Shown piece after piece: positions 1-13,100 of a stretch of 64,000 nt of DNA. How positions within the stretch are numbered: the stretch's first letter is position 1; each line of letters starts with the position of its first letter. This stretch comes from Leishmania mexicana MHOM/GT/2001/U1103 (Eukaryota > Euglenozoa > Kinetoplastea > Trypanosomatida > Trypanosomatidae), in contig NC_018331.1 of the NCBI RefSeq assembly GCF_000234665.1, forward strand, positions 186,001 to 250,000, written 5' to 3'. A program made the translations under genes and the position numbers. The notes under the pieces are model-generated. The model was given only the letters and a program-made list of their open reading frames with translations, ran no database searches and was not told the DNA's origin.

Positions 1-1036
1 TGTGTTTAGTTGCGCATCCTCTCGCCGTGTGTGTGTGCTCGTGTGCGTTGGCCGGCTCTCTGTCTTCCCGCGTGTGCCACCACATTGCTGCTCTCTTCGA
101 AAACGCCATTGCCTTGTCGTTTGGCGTCCATGATGAGTAGCCGACAACACACAAAAAAACGAGTGTCACCTATTCTCTCGTGTCGGTGTTGCGTGCACGA
201 GGCGAGAATGGATGCACACACGCTGCCTGCCCGGCCTCATCTCTTGTGCGAATTTTCGTCTCTCCCTCTGTATCGCATGACGTATTCCTTGGCGTGGCGT
301 CACAACGGATTCGATGCGTGTGGCAAGTTGTATTGCATGCCTGTGCATGCTCACGCGCATACGCTCCCTCTCTCGCGCTTCGACAGTGCTGGAGTCAATC
401 CCGTCTCGTCCCATTCCCGTGCGCTGCCATTGCTTCACTACTTTTTCTTTGCGGGGAACATAGAAGGAGCAGTCGTGGACGGCGCGCGATGCACGAGATC
501 CCTTACACTGCGGGATACCCCGTAGTGAGCGGGCGAGGAGAGTGCCAGGAGCGGGGAAGTTGAGGCAGCGCCTTGCACGGAGTTGGGTGCGAAGGGCCAC
601 GTTGTGTCAGTGGCGCGCTGAATGTTTTCTTGTATATTGCGTTTTTTTTTTTTTGCAGCATCCAAGCGCAAGTGCAAGAGGGAGTCGACATCGGAGAGCG
701 GAGCGGGCGAGTACGAATAGGCGCGGCTCCCTCCATCCCTCTCGTGTAGGAAAAGAGTCTCGACAGTCCATCGAGGCGGAGAGTGAGCCCATCGTGTGGG
801 AGAGAAGGCCGGAGAGGCAGGGGAGGGTCGAGGCTCCGAGATGGTGATGGAACACACCGAGAAGTAGCGGCGCCGACGTAAGAACAGCTCTGGAAGGGAG
901 GAAGACGTCACGATGGGCCGACGTGCCTGGTCCATCTGGTACACGAGAGAATATACGGGGGGACGGAGGAGGGAGGGAGGGGCAAAGAAAAAGGGGGTGT
1001 TTTGGCGTGCTGGAGAACTCTGCCTCGTCTTGTTCA

Positions 1037-1070
1037 CCGCCCCCCCCCCCCTAATGGGGGGGGGGGGCGG
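1037..1070. repeat. Perfect C12/G12 inverted repeat (15-bp stem, 4-nt loop)
   Basis: CCG plus twelve C (1037-1051), TAAT loop (1052-1055), then twelve G plus CGG (1056-1070). The arms are exact reverse complements. The G run could alternatively stack as an intermolecular quadruplex. No coding gene overlaps it. Confidence 0.95.
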
Positions 1071-2127
1071 GAGAGATGCGTCACAGCAGACAGGAAGATG
1101 CGGAGCAGCCGCGTACGCAAAACCGCCACAAGCGAAAAACAACAACAAAAGGAGAAAGCCCAAGGAGCGCATGACGCGTGTGTCGCCTCGTTTCCTCGAA
1201 AAATACCGCAAAAGGAAAGGGCCGACAAAAGAAAAATTTGAATTCGACTCATGTTTACAAGAGAAGAGCAAAGCCCGAGGCACGAGAGGGAGACGAGAAG
1301 GTGACGTGCCGTCCGAGATGTGCAGGGAAGAAAAGACACGAACAGACAACAAGGTGCTTGACAGAAGACGTGCCGTTGCCCCTTGCGATTTGCCGTGTAC
1401 GTGTCCTTCTCATTCGTTCATCCTCTGTCTTATTATTTTTGTTTGCTTCCTCGATGACATGCTCGCGCTTTGGACGGCGTCGTGGGCAATTCGCTCGAGT
1501 GCGCGTGGTTTTGTGTAGTTTCCGTTCTCGCTGTCCGCGAGGTGTGCTGGGCCACGGACGGGGCGATCAAGAGCGTGGGTGGCCTTCGTACACTGGACAA
1601 GTCGTGCACACATGAACGCCTATACGCACGCTATCACTCACCGCGCAGACATTTACACGCTGAAACACTTTCTTTTCTTCTCCGTTTTCGTGTGCTACCA
1701 CTTTCGAACTATGTCAACAAACCCTGAAAAAAAAATGCAAGAAAAACGTATGCAGGCAAGAAAGGCGCCGTCGCGGTTAGATGCGAGCGAGCGCAAGATG
1801 GCCTATGATTTGCGGCACTTCGCGGCGTTTTGCTCGCCGTCTTTGGTGCTTCGTTCGGACACCATGACAAACGTCCACGCCTGCACCCTCACCCATGAGG
1901 TCGTATGCGAAAGACGCGAGGTTTGGACATGGCGGTGGTGAAGTGGAGCAAGGCACCGTTGACGCCGCGGTTTCCCTCTCTGCAACTGATCTTGGTCACT
2001 GCCGTGGGCATATCTCAACCCCTCTTCGCTACGCATTCATGTCTGCGTATATGAGCACAGGCATACATGTGTTTACGCGTGTGTGCTACGCCTCACGTCG
2101 TCTCGTTCCTCACCTCTCCTGCCTCAA

Positions 2128-2199
2128 CATATATATATACATACATATATATATATATACATACATATACATATATATATATATATATATATGTATATT
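2128..2199. repeat. TA/CATA microsatellite
   Basis: Alternating TA with interspersed CATA units over about 70 bp in the intergenic DNA. It is simple-sequence DNA with no coding potential. Confidence 0.95.
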
Positions 2200-2371
2200 C
2201 GCTGCTTCCCATCCAACACCCCTATTTCTGCGGGCTATCCTTCTCTACACGCACACGTACGGTCTCCACTCTGTCTCTCGGCTCTGGAGAGGTTTATGTG
2301 AAGTATAGCCATCTACTCCCACCACGCAGACGAACACGCACATACGAACGAGAGAGAAGAAACTTACGCGC

Positions 2372-2378
2372 GCACACA

Positions 2379-2422
<44 letters not shown>

Positions 2423-2425
2423 CAT
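2372..2425. repeat. CA dinucleotide microsatellite
   Basis: A nearly uninterrupted (CA)n tract, with one GA and one GC interruption near its ends. It is typical of intergenic regions in Leishmania-like genomes. Confidence 0.95.
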
Positions 2426-4106
2426 TCGAAACCCCACTTCGCCTCCCATCGTACTTTTCCTACTCTTCGACTCACAGCTATTCTCCTTTGCATTACTAAC
2501 ACTCTCTCGCACACGTGTAGGGGAGTAAGAGCGAGTTCGTGTGGTTTCTCGAGGAGGCGACGCGTCGGGACACTGAGCCGAATTTCCAAAGAAAGGCGCA
2601 AAGAAATAACCAAGCGCACGCTCGAGTGGAGAGGCGCATTGCAAGAGCTTCTGCTCTTCTTCCTTGGCGTTCTGTTGGCGTCTGTTAATCTTGTTGGGCG
2701 TGCACTTCTCATTTCCAAGTGCGGAAGGCAGCTTCCCTTCGACCCCCCTCCCAGTTCCATACCTTGTTCGACCCCCTCCTGACTTCCCTCCACTGCCGTC
2801 CCTCTCCTCTCGTGCTCCGTGCGTGTCTTTATTTTGCTCTCCCAACACCATCTCTAGCCTCTTTCTATTCCGAGTTCGCTGTGTGTCTGTGTGTGTGTGT
2901 GTGTGTCGTTGCGCTCCTGCTTTGCATCTTTCAGTTCTAAACCCTCGCACCCCCTCACACCACCACCATCACCACTGCCACTGCCACGCCCCTTTCTTCT
3001 CATTCCCTCAACCCTCTGGGTGGCGGACTCCTTTTTTTCGCCTCTCGGCTTCATCCTTTTTTTTTGTTGTTGTGTGTCATGCGTGGGGGCACTCGTTTTG
3101 TATTGAAGCGACGAGTACACACGCGCGCATCATCTGGAAGCGAACCGCGCTTTTTTCATTGATGCTACACATTTGTTTTTTTTTTTGTATTGGCAACCAC
3201 TTATTTTGATTTGTATATTCGTTCTGCGTTCTCCGTGCCACACGCGTACAGGCATCCGCTGCCCTGTCGCTTCGGAGTGCACAATCGGTGACCAACAGAG
3301 GGCCATTGTTGGCGGGGGCTGGGTGCGTAGCACCTATTTCGGCCTTTCTCACTTGAGCATTGCATGTGTTGAGTTTGCTCGAGGATTAGACAAAAGCGCA
3401 TCACAGTCCCGCCCATCTTCCCACACACACTCGCCTTGTACATAGCCTTTTTCTTCACCTTTGCTAGTGTTCTGTAGCCAGTCTCAGTTTTTCTTTTTCT
3501 CTTTGCTGTGTTTTGTGTTGTGTCACACCGAGACTTTTCAGTGCTCATCTTTCTCACCTCTCCTTCACCCCCGCTTCCTGTCGCACTGTATTATTATTAT
3601 TTCGTGTGTGGTGTGTTTGCGGGCGTGGCTTTGTATTCCCCCCCCCTTGGAACGACTCTGTGTCTGTTGTATGCTCCCGTCAGTTGTTTCCGCCCGCATC
3701 TCCCTCTCTTCTGTTTTGGTTGCACGTAAGCTGCCATTTTTTCTCCGTTTGTGCTGTGGCTTGGTTTAAGCTGCTGACCGGATCACATCTTCGTCCCTCG
3801 ACAAGTTCTCCCTCTCCGTTGACGTGTCGATCGCGCTCCTCGCCATTCCCCTTCACTTTGGTTGCTGACTGGGTGCACATATATATTCTTTCCTCTCTTG
3901 CTCACATCACGTGTGGTTTCGTGCGTGTCTCTCGACATATATATAGACAACGTTCTTCTGGGTGCTATAGCGCTCTTGCAGCCTGGAGCGTAACGTCGCC
4001 CGCAAGAAAAAGAAAAAAAAAACATCGACGACCTCAGAAGATCTGAAACAACATCAGTGAAGGGAGGAAGGCCCCCCTCGTCCTCGCGTATTTCTTCTCG
4101 ATCATC

Positions 4107-7100
4107 ATGTCGTCACCTTTTACGGAGGTACCGGACAGCAAAACGCTCTTCAAGGACACTGAGTTTATCGAAAGTAATCAAGATGTGGCAGATCAGTGGG
4201 TGTCCATTCGAGACCTGTATCCGAGCGGCGTGAACCAGCCGCTGCTGCCGGAAGCATTCTCGCGCGAGCAGTTCGGCCAGGGCAACCACTATGAATGCTT
4301 CATGATATCGGCACTTGCAACGCTGATCCGCTTCCCGGATGTAATCCGCAACTGCTTTGTGACGAAGAAGGTGCGCCAGGATGGTCGCTACACGTTCCAG
4401 TTCTTCCGCGGACAGGAGTGGGTGAGGGTCGAGATCGACGACACCATTCCTTTAGAGGATGATGCAGTTCTGTACGCGCAGTCCCCGACCGAGCACTGGT
4501 GGCCGCTGCTGCTGGAGAAGGCGTACGCGAAGTTCTACACCGCCTACGACCACCTCGAGGGCTGCACCCTTTTAGAGACATTCCACGACCTGACAGGCAA
4601 CCCGGTGCTGAACATCCCCATGGACGCCAAGCTGGCCAAGGCGGCCGGCGTCAATACCAAAGATGGACCGTACTGGCTGTCGATGGGTGAAGGCCTGCTG
4701 CGCGGCGACTACGTTTTGTCTGCCCTTACGAAGCATTCGGAACTGGAAAGTATCGGGATGCAGTCGGAGCAGCAATACGCTATTCTAGGTATCTTCTCCC
4801 TTACTGGAGCTTCGGCGTTAGACGACATTGTTATTCATCTGCACAACCCCTTTGAAGACGATGAGTACGAGTACAGCGGTCCATTAAACAAGAAGGATAG
4901 TAAGTGGCCGGCGAAGCTGCGGCAGCAATACCCCGTAGACGACCGCTATTCTATCTTTATTCCGCTGAAGCTGCTTCTGAAATCCCTGAACTCCATCCAG
5001 TACTGCCTTATGCGCACTGTAGAGGCTGTGTCGCAAACATACCGCGCTGCATGGAAAGGTGAGTCGGCTGGCGGCAATCCGACGAGTGTGTTGTGGCGCA
5101 AGAACCCATTCTTCCTGGTGCGAAACAGTGGCCCAACGGACATCAAGATCGTCACGATGGTACAGCAGGAAGACCATCGCCGTTTCTCCGACCCGGATAG
5201 TGACGCAACTTACGTTCAGTGTGGCGTTGTCGTGACTCGGTTCACCTACCAGCATCCGATCCCGACCTTTTACGTCACCGGAAACAGCCACAAGACAACC
5301 TTCAAGGGCCTCTTCCTCAACTCGCGCGAGGTGGCGAACATAATTATGATCCCAGCGCACTCCATGTGCTACCTCGTCCCCTCCTGCATGCACAAGGGCG
5401 CTGAGGCTAGTTTTCAGTTATCGCTGTACCACTTCAAGGATCAAGATTATTCGCAGCTCTCAGTAGAGCAGCTGGCCATCCCCGGCATGAACTGGGCCAG
5501 CCCCGCAACGAAAGACATCGAGCTGTGCCACAAGAAAAAGGACCGTGTTGACTTTTACGTTGATGAAGGGACAGATATCCACATCCTCGTGCACCAAACA
5601 AAGCCCTACGTGAGCAAGTCCGGTGGCGACGCCATGACGGAGGACTACATGGGCATGTACCTCTACGACGACACGGACCGCAAGATAGCCGGCGTGCACG
5701 CTGCCACGAACTTCCGCGAGATCAGCATCATCCACCGCCTCCCCCGCAGCGGTCGCTATGCCATCTCCATCACGTGCCCGCGTGCGAAGGGCGAGGTGCC
5801 GGCGTACATCACCATCGTTGGCTCGCACGCCTCGAACGTACGCATCGTCGACCCACCAGAGGATGCCACGATGTTCGACGATGAGGACATCATCGACGAA
5901 GGCGATGAGGCCGCCCTCGTGGAGAACCCGATCGACTACGTCCCCGTCGTATTCGATGTGGCGCACCACGGCGAGCAGGCCGAAAGCGATTCCCCGTTCG
6001 AGGACAAGCGCTTCTACGTGGACAACCGTGGCGCCACGAGCGAGCCGTGGGTGCACATTGGCGACCTTTACCCCGAAGGCAAGGCGAAACCGCTGCTGCC
6101 GGACGAGCTGAGTCGCGACCAGTTCGGACAGGGCGACCACTACGACTGCAGTACGCTGACGGCGTTCGCGGCACTGCTGGAACGCCACCCCGACGTGATC
6201 CGCAACTGCTTCATCTCGAAGAAGCCGCGCAAGGACGGCCGCTACACGTTCCAGTTCCACCGCTACGGGCAGTGGATCAAGGTGGAGATCGACGACCGCA
6301 TTCCGATGGTGAAGGGCGACACGGTGTTCTGCCGCTCGCCGACGCACCACTGGTGGCCGCTGCTGCTGGAGAAGGCGTACGCGAAGTTCTACACGCTTTA
6401 CCAAAACCTCGAGGATATTTCGCAGGGCGAGGTCTTCCACGACTATACAGGTCGGCCGTGTGTCTCTGTCTCGACTGACCCGGCGGCGGCGAAGGTGAAC
6501 ATGTCCTACTTCGACGACGTCCCCTACTGGAAGGAGCTGGCTAGCAAGTTGCCGGACTTGTGCACGACTGCGCTGGCGAGCGGCAAAGATGCGGAGCAGT
6601 ACGGTTTGCTGACGGGACGGTATTACGCCCTACTGGATATTGTACCGATCAGAGACGGGCAGCGGGTTTGTGACATGCTTGTGAAGATGTACAACCCGTA
6701 TGAAGACTCGCCGTACAAGGGCCCCATGAACGCCAAAGACGGAGCGTGGACTAGAGAGCCACTGAGCAGGTTTCGACCCCGGAAGGATAGCCACGCTTTC
6801 TACATCCCTGCCAACAACTTTGTTACAGGCTTTTCGGGGATGCAGATGGGCTACGTTGATGGTCTTGCCGAGCCTCCTCGGTACTTCAACAGTGAGTGGG
6901 GCCCGAACACGAATGGTGGGGACACGTCCCTCGTATCGTGGCGCCAGAACCCCATGTTCATTTTTTCAAACCCGACGAAAGACATTGTGCAGCTTGTGGG
7001 CATGCTTCATCAGCCGGATCGGCGACACTTGCGGCACACCATGCCAAACCATGAGCTGGCTTATCCCATGAAAGGACTTTCTGTCGCCCAGGCAAACCCC

Positions 7101-10100
7101 AGCGCTGCAGGCATCTCGACGCACCTGGTCACCCTCGATAATCACCGTCTTATTCACTGCGAGACGCCGGTGCCGGTGCGCGAGGTGGCCAACGTGCTGA
7201 CGATTCCGCCACAGTCGCTGTGCTACGTCGCTGGACACTGCAGCAACCGCGCTATCAGCAAATTTATTCTCTCCTATTGGTTCATGCGGGCGGACGATGG
7301 CGAGAAGCTGCGCATTGAACGCTACCGCCCGACGGTGGCGCAGCACCAGCCGGCCATCGCGCACGTCGATCTCCGCAACCAAGCAAACGCGCGGGTCGAC
7401 TTTTTGGTCGACACGCCGACGGACGTGCACGCGGTACTTGGGCAGGAGAAGGCGTTTGATTCTCCTCAGGGTGGTAACGTGATCGCCGAAGACTACGTTG
7501 GTGTCTACTTGTGCGATCTGCAGAACAATCGCATCAAGGGACTTCCGTCCGCCGTGAACTACCGCGAGGTGAGTCTCGTGACGCACCTCACGAAACCAGG
7601 TCACTATGCCTTCCTCATTACCTGCCCCCGGGGTAGCGGTGATGTGCCGTGCAAGATGGAGATCTGTGCGGTTGAGGGGGCACACGTGCGCATCACAGAG
7701 ACGCCGCAGGATGCTGCCGCTCTGGGCGCGATGGACATGGCCTTCCTCGAGTCGCACCCAGAGAGTATTCCACTATCGGAGTTACCCATTGACAGGGATA
7801 TCCAGTTCCAGGACGACTTGGCCGCACTCGAGCGCCTCCTCAACGACCCGTCTGCGAACACGGAGGAGATTCAACGCCTCCAGAATTGCCTGAACAAGCG
7901 GGCGCATGAGTTGGCAAAGGCAAAACTGGCCAGTGAGCGGCCGATCTACCTGGCAGGCCACGACCTCCATTCACTAAACCCGCTGCTGGACGATGACCAG
8001 GTGTACATGGATGCGGAACGTGAGCGGTACTACCTCAAACAGGATCTGCGCAATCATTACAAGTTGTCTGCACAGGAGGCTAAGCTGCGCAGCATCGCCG
8101 ACAACATCGCGGACGAGCTTCTTCACATCGACCTCTCTTTCATCGATACGCGGCCTGAGGGAATCCCACGCGACGCGATTCCGATGATCTCCGACGAGGC
8201 ATTCGCCGGGATGATGACGGACCTGCTGCGTCTACGACGTCGTCCGGAGTCGAATGCGTCCGCCATTCGCGACGTTGAATATCGCCTCGTGAAAAGAGCG
8301 ACGGAAATGGCTCGATCTATGCACGAAGCCGAGCGCACCTACCTCGATCGAGAACCGGAGTTTGTCCCTCTGGACTTGTTGCCGCTGAACACAGACGAAC
8401 GCTTCTGCGCCGAAGAGGACGAACTCAGGCAGCTGCTCCGCTCATCCACCACTTCCCAAGCGACTGTCACCGCATTGCAAGCGAAGATAAACAAACACGC
8501 TCATGAACTGGCGCAGCAGCTGAAGGATGGGGAGCGTGGCAAGGTTCTGGCCGACTCGTACGAGGGCATACCGACGTCGGAGCTGCCGCTCGACACGGAT
8601 GCCGCTTTCCACGAGATGGAGGTGGAGCGGCTGCGCCGACTGCGCACCGGCACCGATGCGGATGCGGAGGCTGCGCGTCTGGGGGACGAGATGCGGAAGC
8701 GCGCGCGTGATCTGGCTGTGTCGATGAAGGCGAGCGAGCGAGCGATGCTGCGGAGCATGGAGACGCCGCTGACGGCGGGGCAGGTGGACGCGCTGCTGGA
8801 CAGCGACACGGAGACTGCTGACATGGAGCGAAGGCTGCGCGAGCTGAGAAAGAGGCCGGACAAGAACGCCTCGGCGATCAAGTCGCTGGAGAAGGAGGTG
8901 CAGAAACGTGCGCAGGGGCTCGCTGACGGGCATCTTGCCGAGGAGCGTTCCAAGTATTTGGCGGCAGAGTACGGAGGCCGTGCGATGGGGACGCTTCCTC
9001 TTGACGGCGACGCCGCGTACCGTGACGCGGAGGCAGCGCGCATGAAAATGCTCGAGTCTGGCCACGCAGACCCCGCTGCGCTGCAGCGGCTGATCGACAC
9101 GATGGGGGAGCGTGCGGCGGGCATTGCCCACGGCATGAACGTCGCCGACCGTGCCAAGTACCTGCCAAAGGCTCTGCGCGGTGTGCCTCTGCGGGCGCTG
9201 CCGCTGGACGATGACGCGGAGTTTCGGCGCTTGGAGCACGCACGTGCGCGTGCGGCGTGCACGCCTGGCCACAAGGCCGAGGTCACAGCTCTGGAGGCGC
9301 AGCTCCTTGCCCGCGCGGATGCGTTGGCGCGAGCCCGACTTGAGGGTGACCGCGCGTATCTTGCGCCGGAGCCGGCGGGGGTTCCTCTAGAGCTGGTGCC
9401 GCTGGACGAGGATGCCGAGTTCTGCGCGAAGGAGGCGCAGCGCGCGGAGCTGAAAGAGAATGGGAAGACCGACCGGACCGGCATAGCGCTCAAGGAGACG
9501 GAGCTGAACGCGCGTGCCGTAGTGGTTGCGCAGCAGCTGAAGGATGGGGAGCGTGGCAAGGTTCTGGCCGACTCGTACGAGGGCATACCGACGTCGGAGC
9601 TGCCGCTCGACACGGATGCCGCTTTCCACGAGATGGAGTTGCAGCGGTTGAGACTGAAGGTGACGGACTCTCAGCTCAGTGGGACAGTTAAGGGTAGCGT
9701 TGATTTCGCGCTAAATCGGCGGGCAGCTGAGTTGGCGCGCTGCCTTCGCGTTGCGGATCTCTCCTCCGTTGATGACGTTCCTCTTGGTCTTGCGAAGGAG
9801 GTGCTGGATTTGCACAACGACGCGATTGGGGCAGCACTCATCAATGACTTGCGGCTGCTCCGCAAGAATCCTTCGGGCAGCGCTGTCATTCTCCGCGAGA
9901 AGGAGTCGGCGTTGAATAACCGCGCTTTCGAGGTGGCGCGAAGGCTGCTGGCAGGCGATCGGACGAAGTACCTCGACCCCAGGCCGCGCAGCATTCTGCT
10001 GGAGCATATTCCGCTTGACGAGGACGTTGTGTTCCACGCTTTGGAGGTGGAACGAAGCATGATAAAGGTCACCGACCCGGTTAACTGCGGCGCTGCTGTA

Positions 10101-13100
10101 CGCAAGGCGGAGAGCATGCTGAAGGACCGCGCATGCCAGCTGGCGGAGTTGGTGATGAAGGACGATCTTTCCCACTTTCCCCCACTCTACAATGGCATCT
10201 GCACAAAGGATCTGAAGCCGCACTCCGATCGCCTCTTCAGCGAGGCAGCCGAGAAGCGTCGCGCCTGCGTGCGCGACGGGACCGTCACATCTACGGAGAA
10301 TATTGAGCAAATCATGGATGACCGTCTGAACGAGCTTGCGCGGGAGCTTAAGGAAGGTGAGCTGTACTTTATTGACCCCAACCCAGAGGGGGTGCCGCTA
10401 TCACAGCTGCCGCTGAGCACCGACGAGGCCTTCAATGACTTGCGGCATCGGCGACAGGAGCTCAAGGAGAGCGATCCAATGGAAAACCGGAAGGCTATTG
10501 CTGGTCTAGAGGACGAGATGAACAGCAGGGCGGCGGAGCTTGCTCGCAGTGTGCTGAGCAGAGACTTTGACGACGTGGACAAGCTTCCATTGGGTATTCC
10601 GCTGGACCTGTTGAAGCCGCGCCAAGATACTGAGGTGGTGCGGCTAATCGACGAGCTGCGGCAGTCGAAGCGTTTGCCACAGCTGAAGCATAATGTCGCG
10701 GAACTGCAGGCAAACTTGAACAAGCGTGTCCACGAGCTTGCAACGGCGGCGCTGGAGGAAGGGCGCGACACATACCTTGACCTCCACCCTGAAGGTGTTC
10801 CGCGTGAGATACTGCCGCTGAGTACTGACGCGGTGTTCCAAAAGGAGGTGCAGCGGACAATTCTGCGTCTGAAGGACCCCGTCAAGCACGCTGGTGCCAT
10901 AGCGAATCTGGAGAGCGAGCTCAAGGCTTGCGTGAAAGAGTTGGCACTCGCGCAGAAGGAGGAGGACCTGCGCGGTCTGGATCAGCACCCGCACGACCTG
11001 CCGTTGGCACTCCTGCAGCCGCACCAGGATGCCGAGCTCGGGAAGACGATAGATGAGCTGCGCTGGCTAAAAGCGTCGGAAGGCGATAGGCAAATTGCGA
11101 TAAAGGAGGTGCAGTCTCGCATGAACGACCGTTGCTACGCGATGGCAGACGGTGTCATGAAGGAGGACCGCGGTTACCTGCATCCGAAACCGGAGAAGGT
11201 GCCACTTGGGCGCCTGCCGCTCGACACGGATGCCGCCTTCCACGTTCTTGAGGCGGAGCGGGCAAAGCTGAAGCTGACAGACCCCAGGAAGAATGAGCAC
11301 CAAATCGCCGACTTGGAAGATCAGCTGAACACCCGCGCAGCGGAGCTGGCCAGGGCTGTGAAGATGGAAGATCTCAAGTCGCTGGCGCAGACACCGTGCG
11401 GCATCCCGTTGGAGCTGCTGAACCTGCATGAGGACCCCACGCTTAGTGCGTTGATTGCGGAGAAGGAGCAGCTGCCCGAGGGCCACAGCGCAGATTCGGT
11501 CGCCAGGCTGCTCCGCGCGATGAACCAATGCGCGATGATAGCAGCCACCAAGCTTCTCCGTGGCGACCGCGGTTACCTCGATCAGGACCCGGAGGGCCTG
11601 CCTCTTGCGCATCTGCCTCTTGACACCGACGCGGCCTTCTATGAGATGGAGGTGGAGCGGGCAGTTCTGAAGGCGCGTGATCCTGTCAAGAACTCTTCCG
11701 CCATAAAGGGCCTCGAGGTCCAACTGAACAAGCGTGCGCACGATCTGGCGAATGTGGCACTCGCGATGGATCGTGGCTACCTCAACCCACAGCCGGAAGG
11801 TGTGTCGATCGAGGAGCTGCCACTCTTCACGGACAGCAAGTTCCACTCGATGGAGGTGGAGCGGGCGAAGTTGAAGGTGTCCGGCGCGGATGGGAACGCG
11901 GAGCGTATGCAGGAGCTGGAGGGCCGCCTCAACAAACGCGCGGCGAGTCTGGCGAGGAAGCAACTCGAGGAGGACCTGAACGGGCTGGACCAGGAGCCTG
12001 AAGGGTACCCGCTCAACTTACTGCGGCCTCACAACGACGCGGTCTTTGCTGCGGAGGTGGTGTCGCTGCGTCGGGTCAAGAAGGAGCCGCTGGTAAGTGC
12101 GGCTAAGGTGCGCGACGCGCAAGAGGCGCTTAATGTGCGCGCGCACGGGCTGGCCAGGGAGCGCATTGCGGTGGATCGCGCTCGGCTGGACCAGGAACCG
12201 GAGAACGTGCCGCTGTCACTGCTGACGCTTGAGGAAGACGCGCTGTTTGTGGCGATGGAAAAGGAGCTCCGATTACTAAAGGCTTCTGACAAGCAGAGCC
12301 CGAGGGCAATCGCCGAGGCGGAGGGGCGGATGAACGACCGCGTGCACGTGATGGCTGCCAAGGTGAAGGCGGAGGGCCGCGACTTTCTTCGAAGCAAGTC
12401 GTCCGATATTCCGAAGGAGCTCCTGGCCCTCGACGCGGACAAGACCTTTGTGGCCAAGGAGAAGGAACTTTGGAAGCAGAAACTGCAGCCAAATGCCCCT
12501 CACTCCTCCAGCGCCGCCGCCGACTTGCGACGCGAGCTGCAGGCGCGGGCCGACGAGGTGGGTGTCGCGCAGCTGAAGGGTGACCGTGACAAGTACCTCG
12601 ACATGAATCCCGAAGGTGTGGACCTGTGCGACATCCCGCTCGACACCGACCATGTTTTCCACGGAATGGAGGTCGAACGGGCAATCCTGCTGGCCCAAGA
12701 CGCGACCGGCAGAGGTTCTGCAGTGGAGGAACTGGAGAAGAAGCTGAATGGGCGCGCCCACGAGTTGGCGCATGAAATTGTCGTGGGCGATCGCGGCTAC
12801 TTGCCGGAAGAGATGCACGGCATCCCTTTGGAGGAGCTACCCCTGGATACGGACAGGAGGTTCATGAAGCTGGAGCGGCAGCGCCGTGCGCACAAGCGCT
12901 CACCTGACATGAAGAAGGAAGTGGCGGCTGATGAGGAGGAGCTACGCAATCACGCGCTGAAGTTGGCGGACGAGGTGATTGCGATGGATGTGGAGCCCAT
13001 CAAGGCGTTCTACCGCGGCATCGCGAAGGAGGAGCTCAACCTGCACGCTGACTCGGCGTTTCGCGAGCTCGCGAAGAAGCGCCGCCGGCAACGTGGTAAG

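Larger units (their letters stand above)
1..4106. other. Non-coding interval upstream of the giant calpain gene
   Basis: No convincing gene is seen on either strand. Open frames here are short and built of microsatellite or Arg/Ser/Cys-rich translation. Roughly 500-1370 is purine-rich on the + strand and contains the C12/G12 hairpin. From about 1380 onward the + strand becomes pyrimidine-rich, with (TA)n, (CA)n and (GT)n tracts, as is usual upstream of trans-splice acceptors. The left part may be the 3' UTR of a gene ending before the window. CT-rich stretches followed by AG occur at about 3920-3980, close to the calpain start. Confidence 0.75.

Noticed and set aside
10..525. 171-codon + strand frame at the left edge
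   Set aside because: It has a Cys/His/Leu-rich, non-coding composition with competing frames of equal length on both strands.
8500..9650. CRISPR-like repeated units
   Set aside because: The repeats are protein-coding GM6-type units of about 200 bp in a eukaryotic gene. No short repeat-spacer pattern exists anywhere in the window.
11067..11963. Minus-strand open frames through the repeat array
   Set aside because: They are mirror frames of the GM6-type repeats, repeating at the same period and without independent domains.
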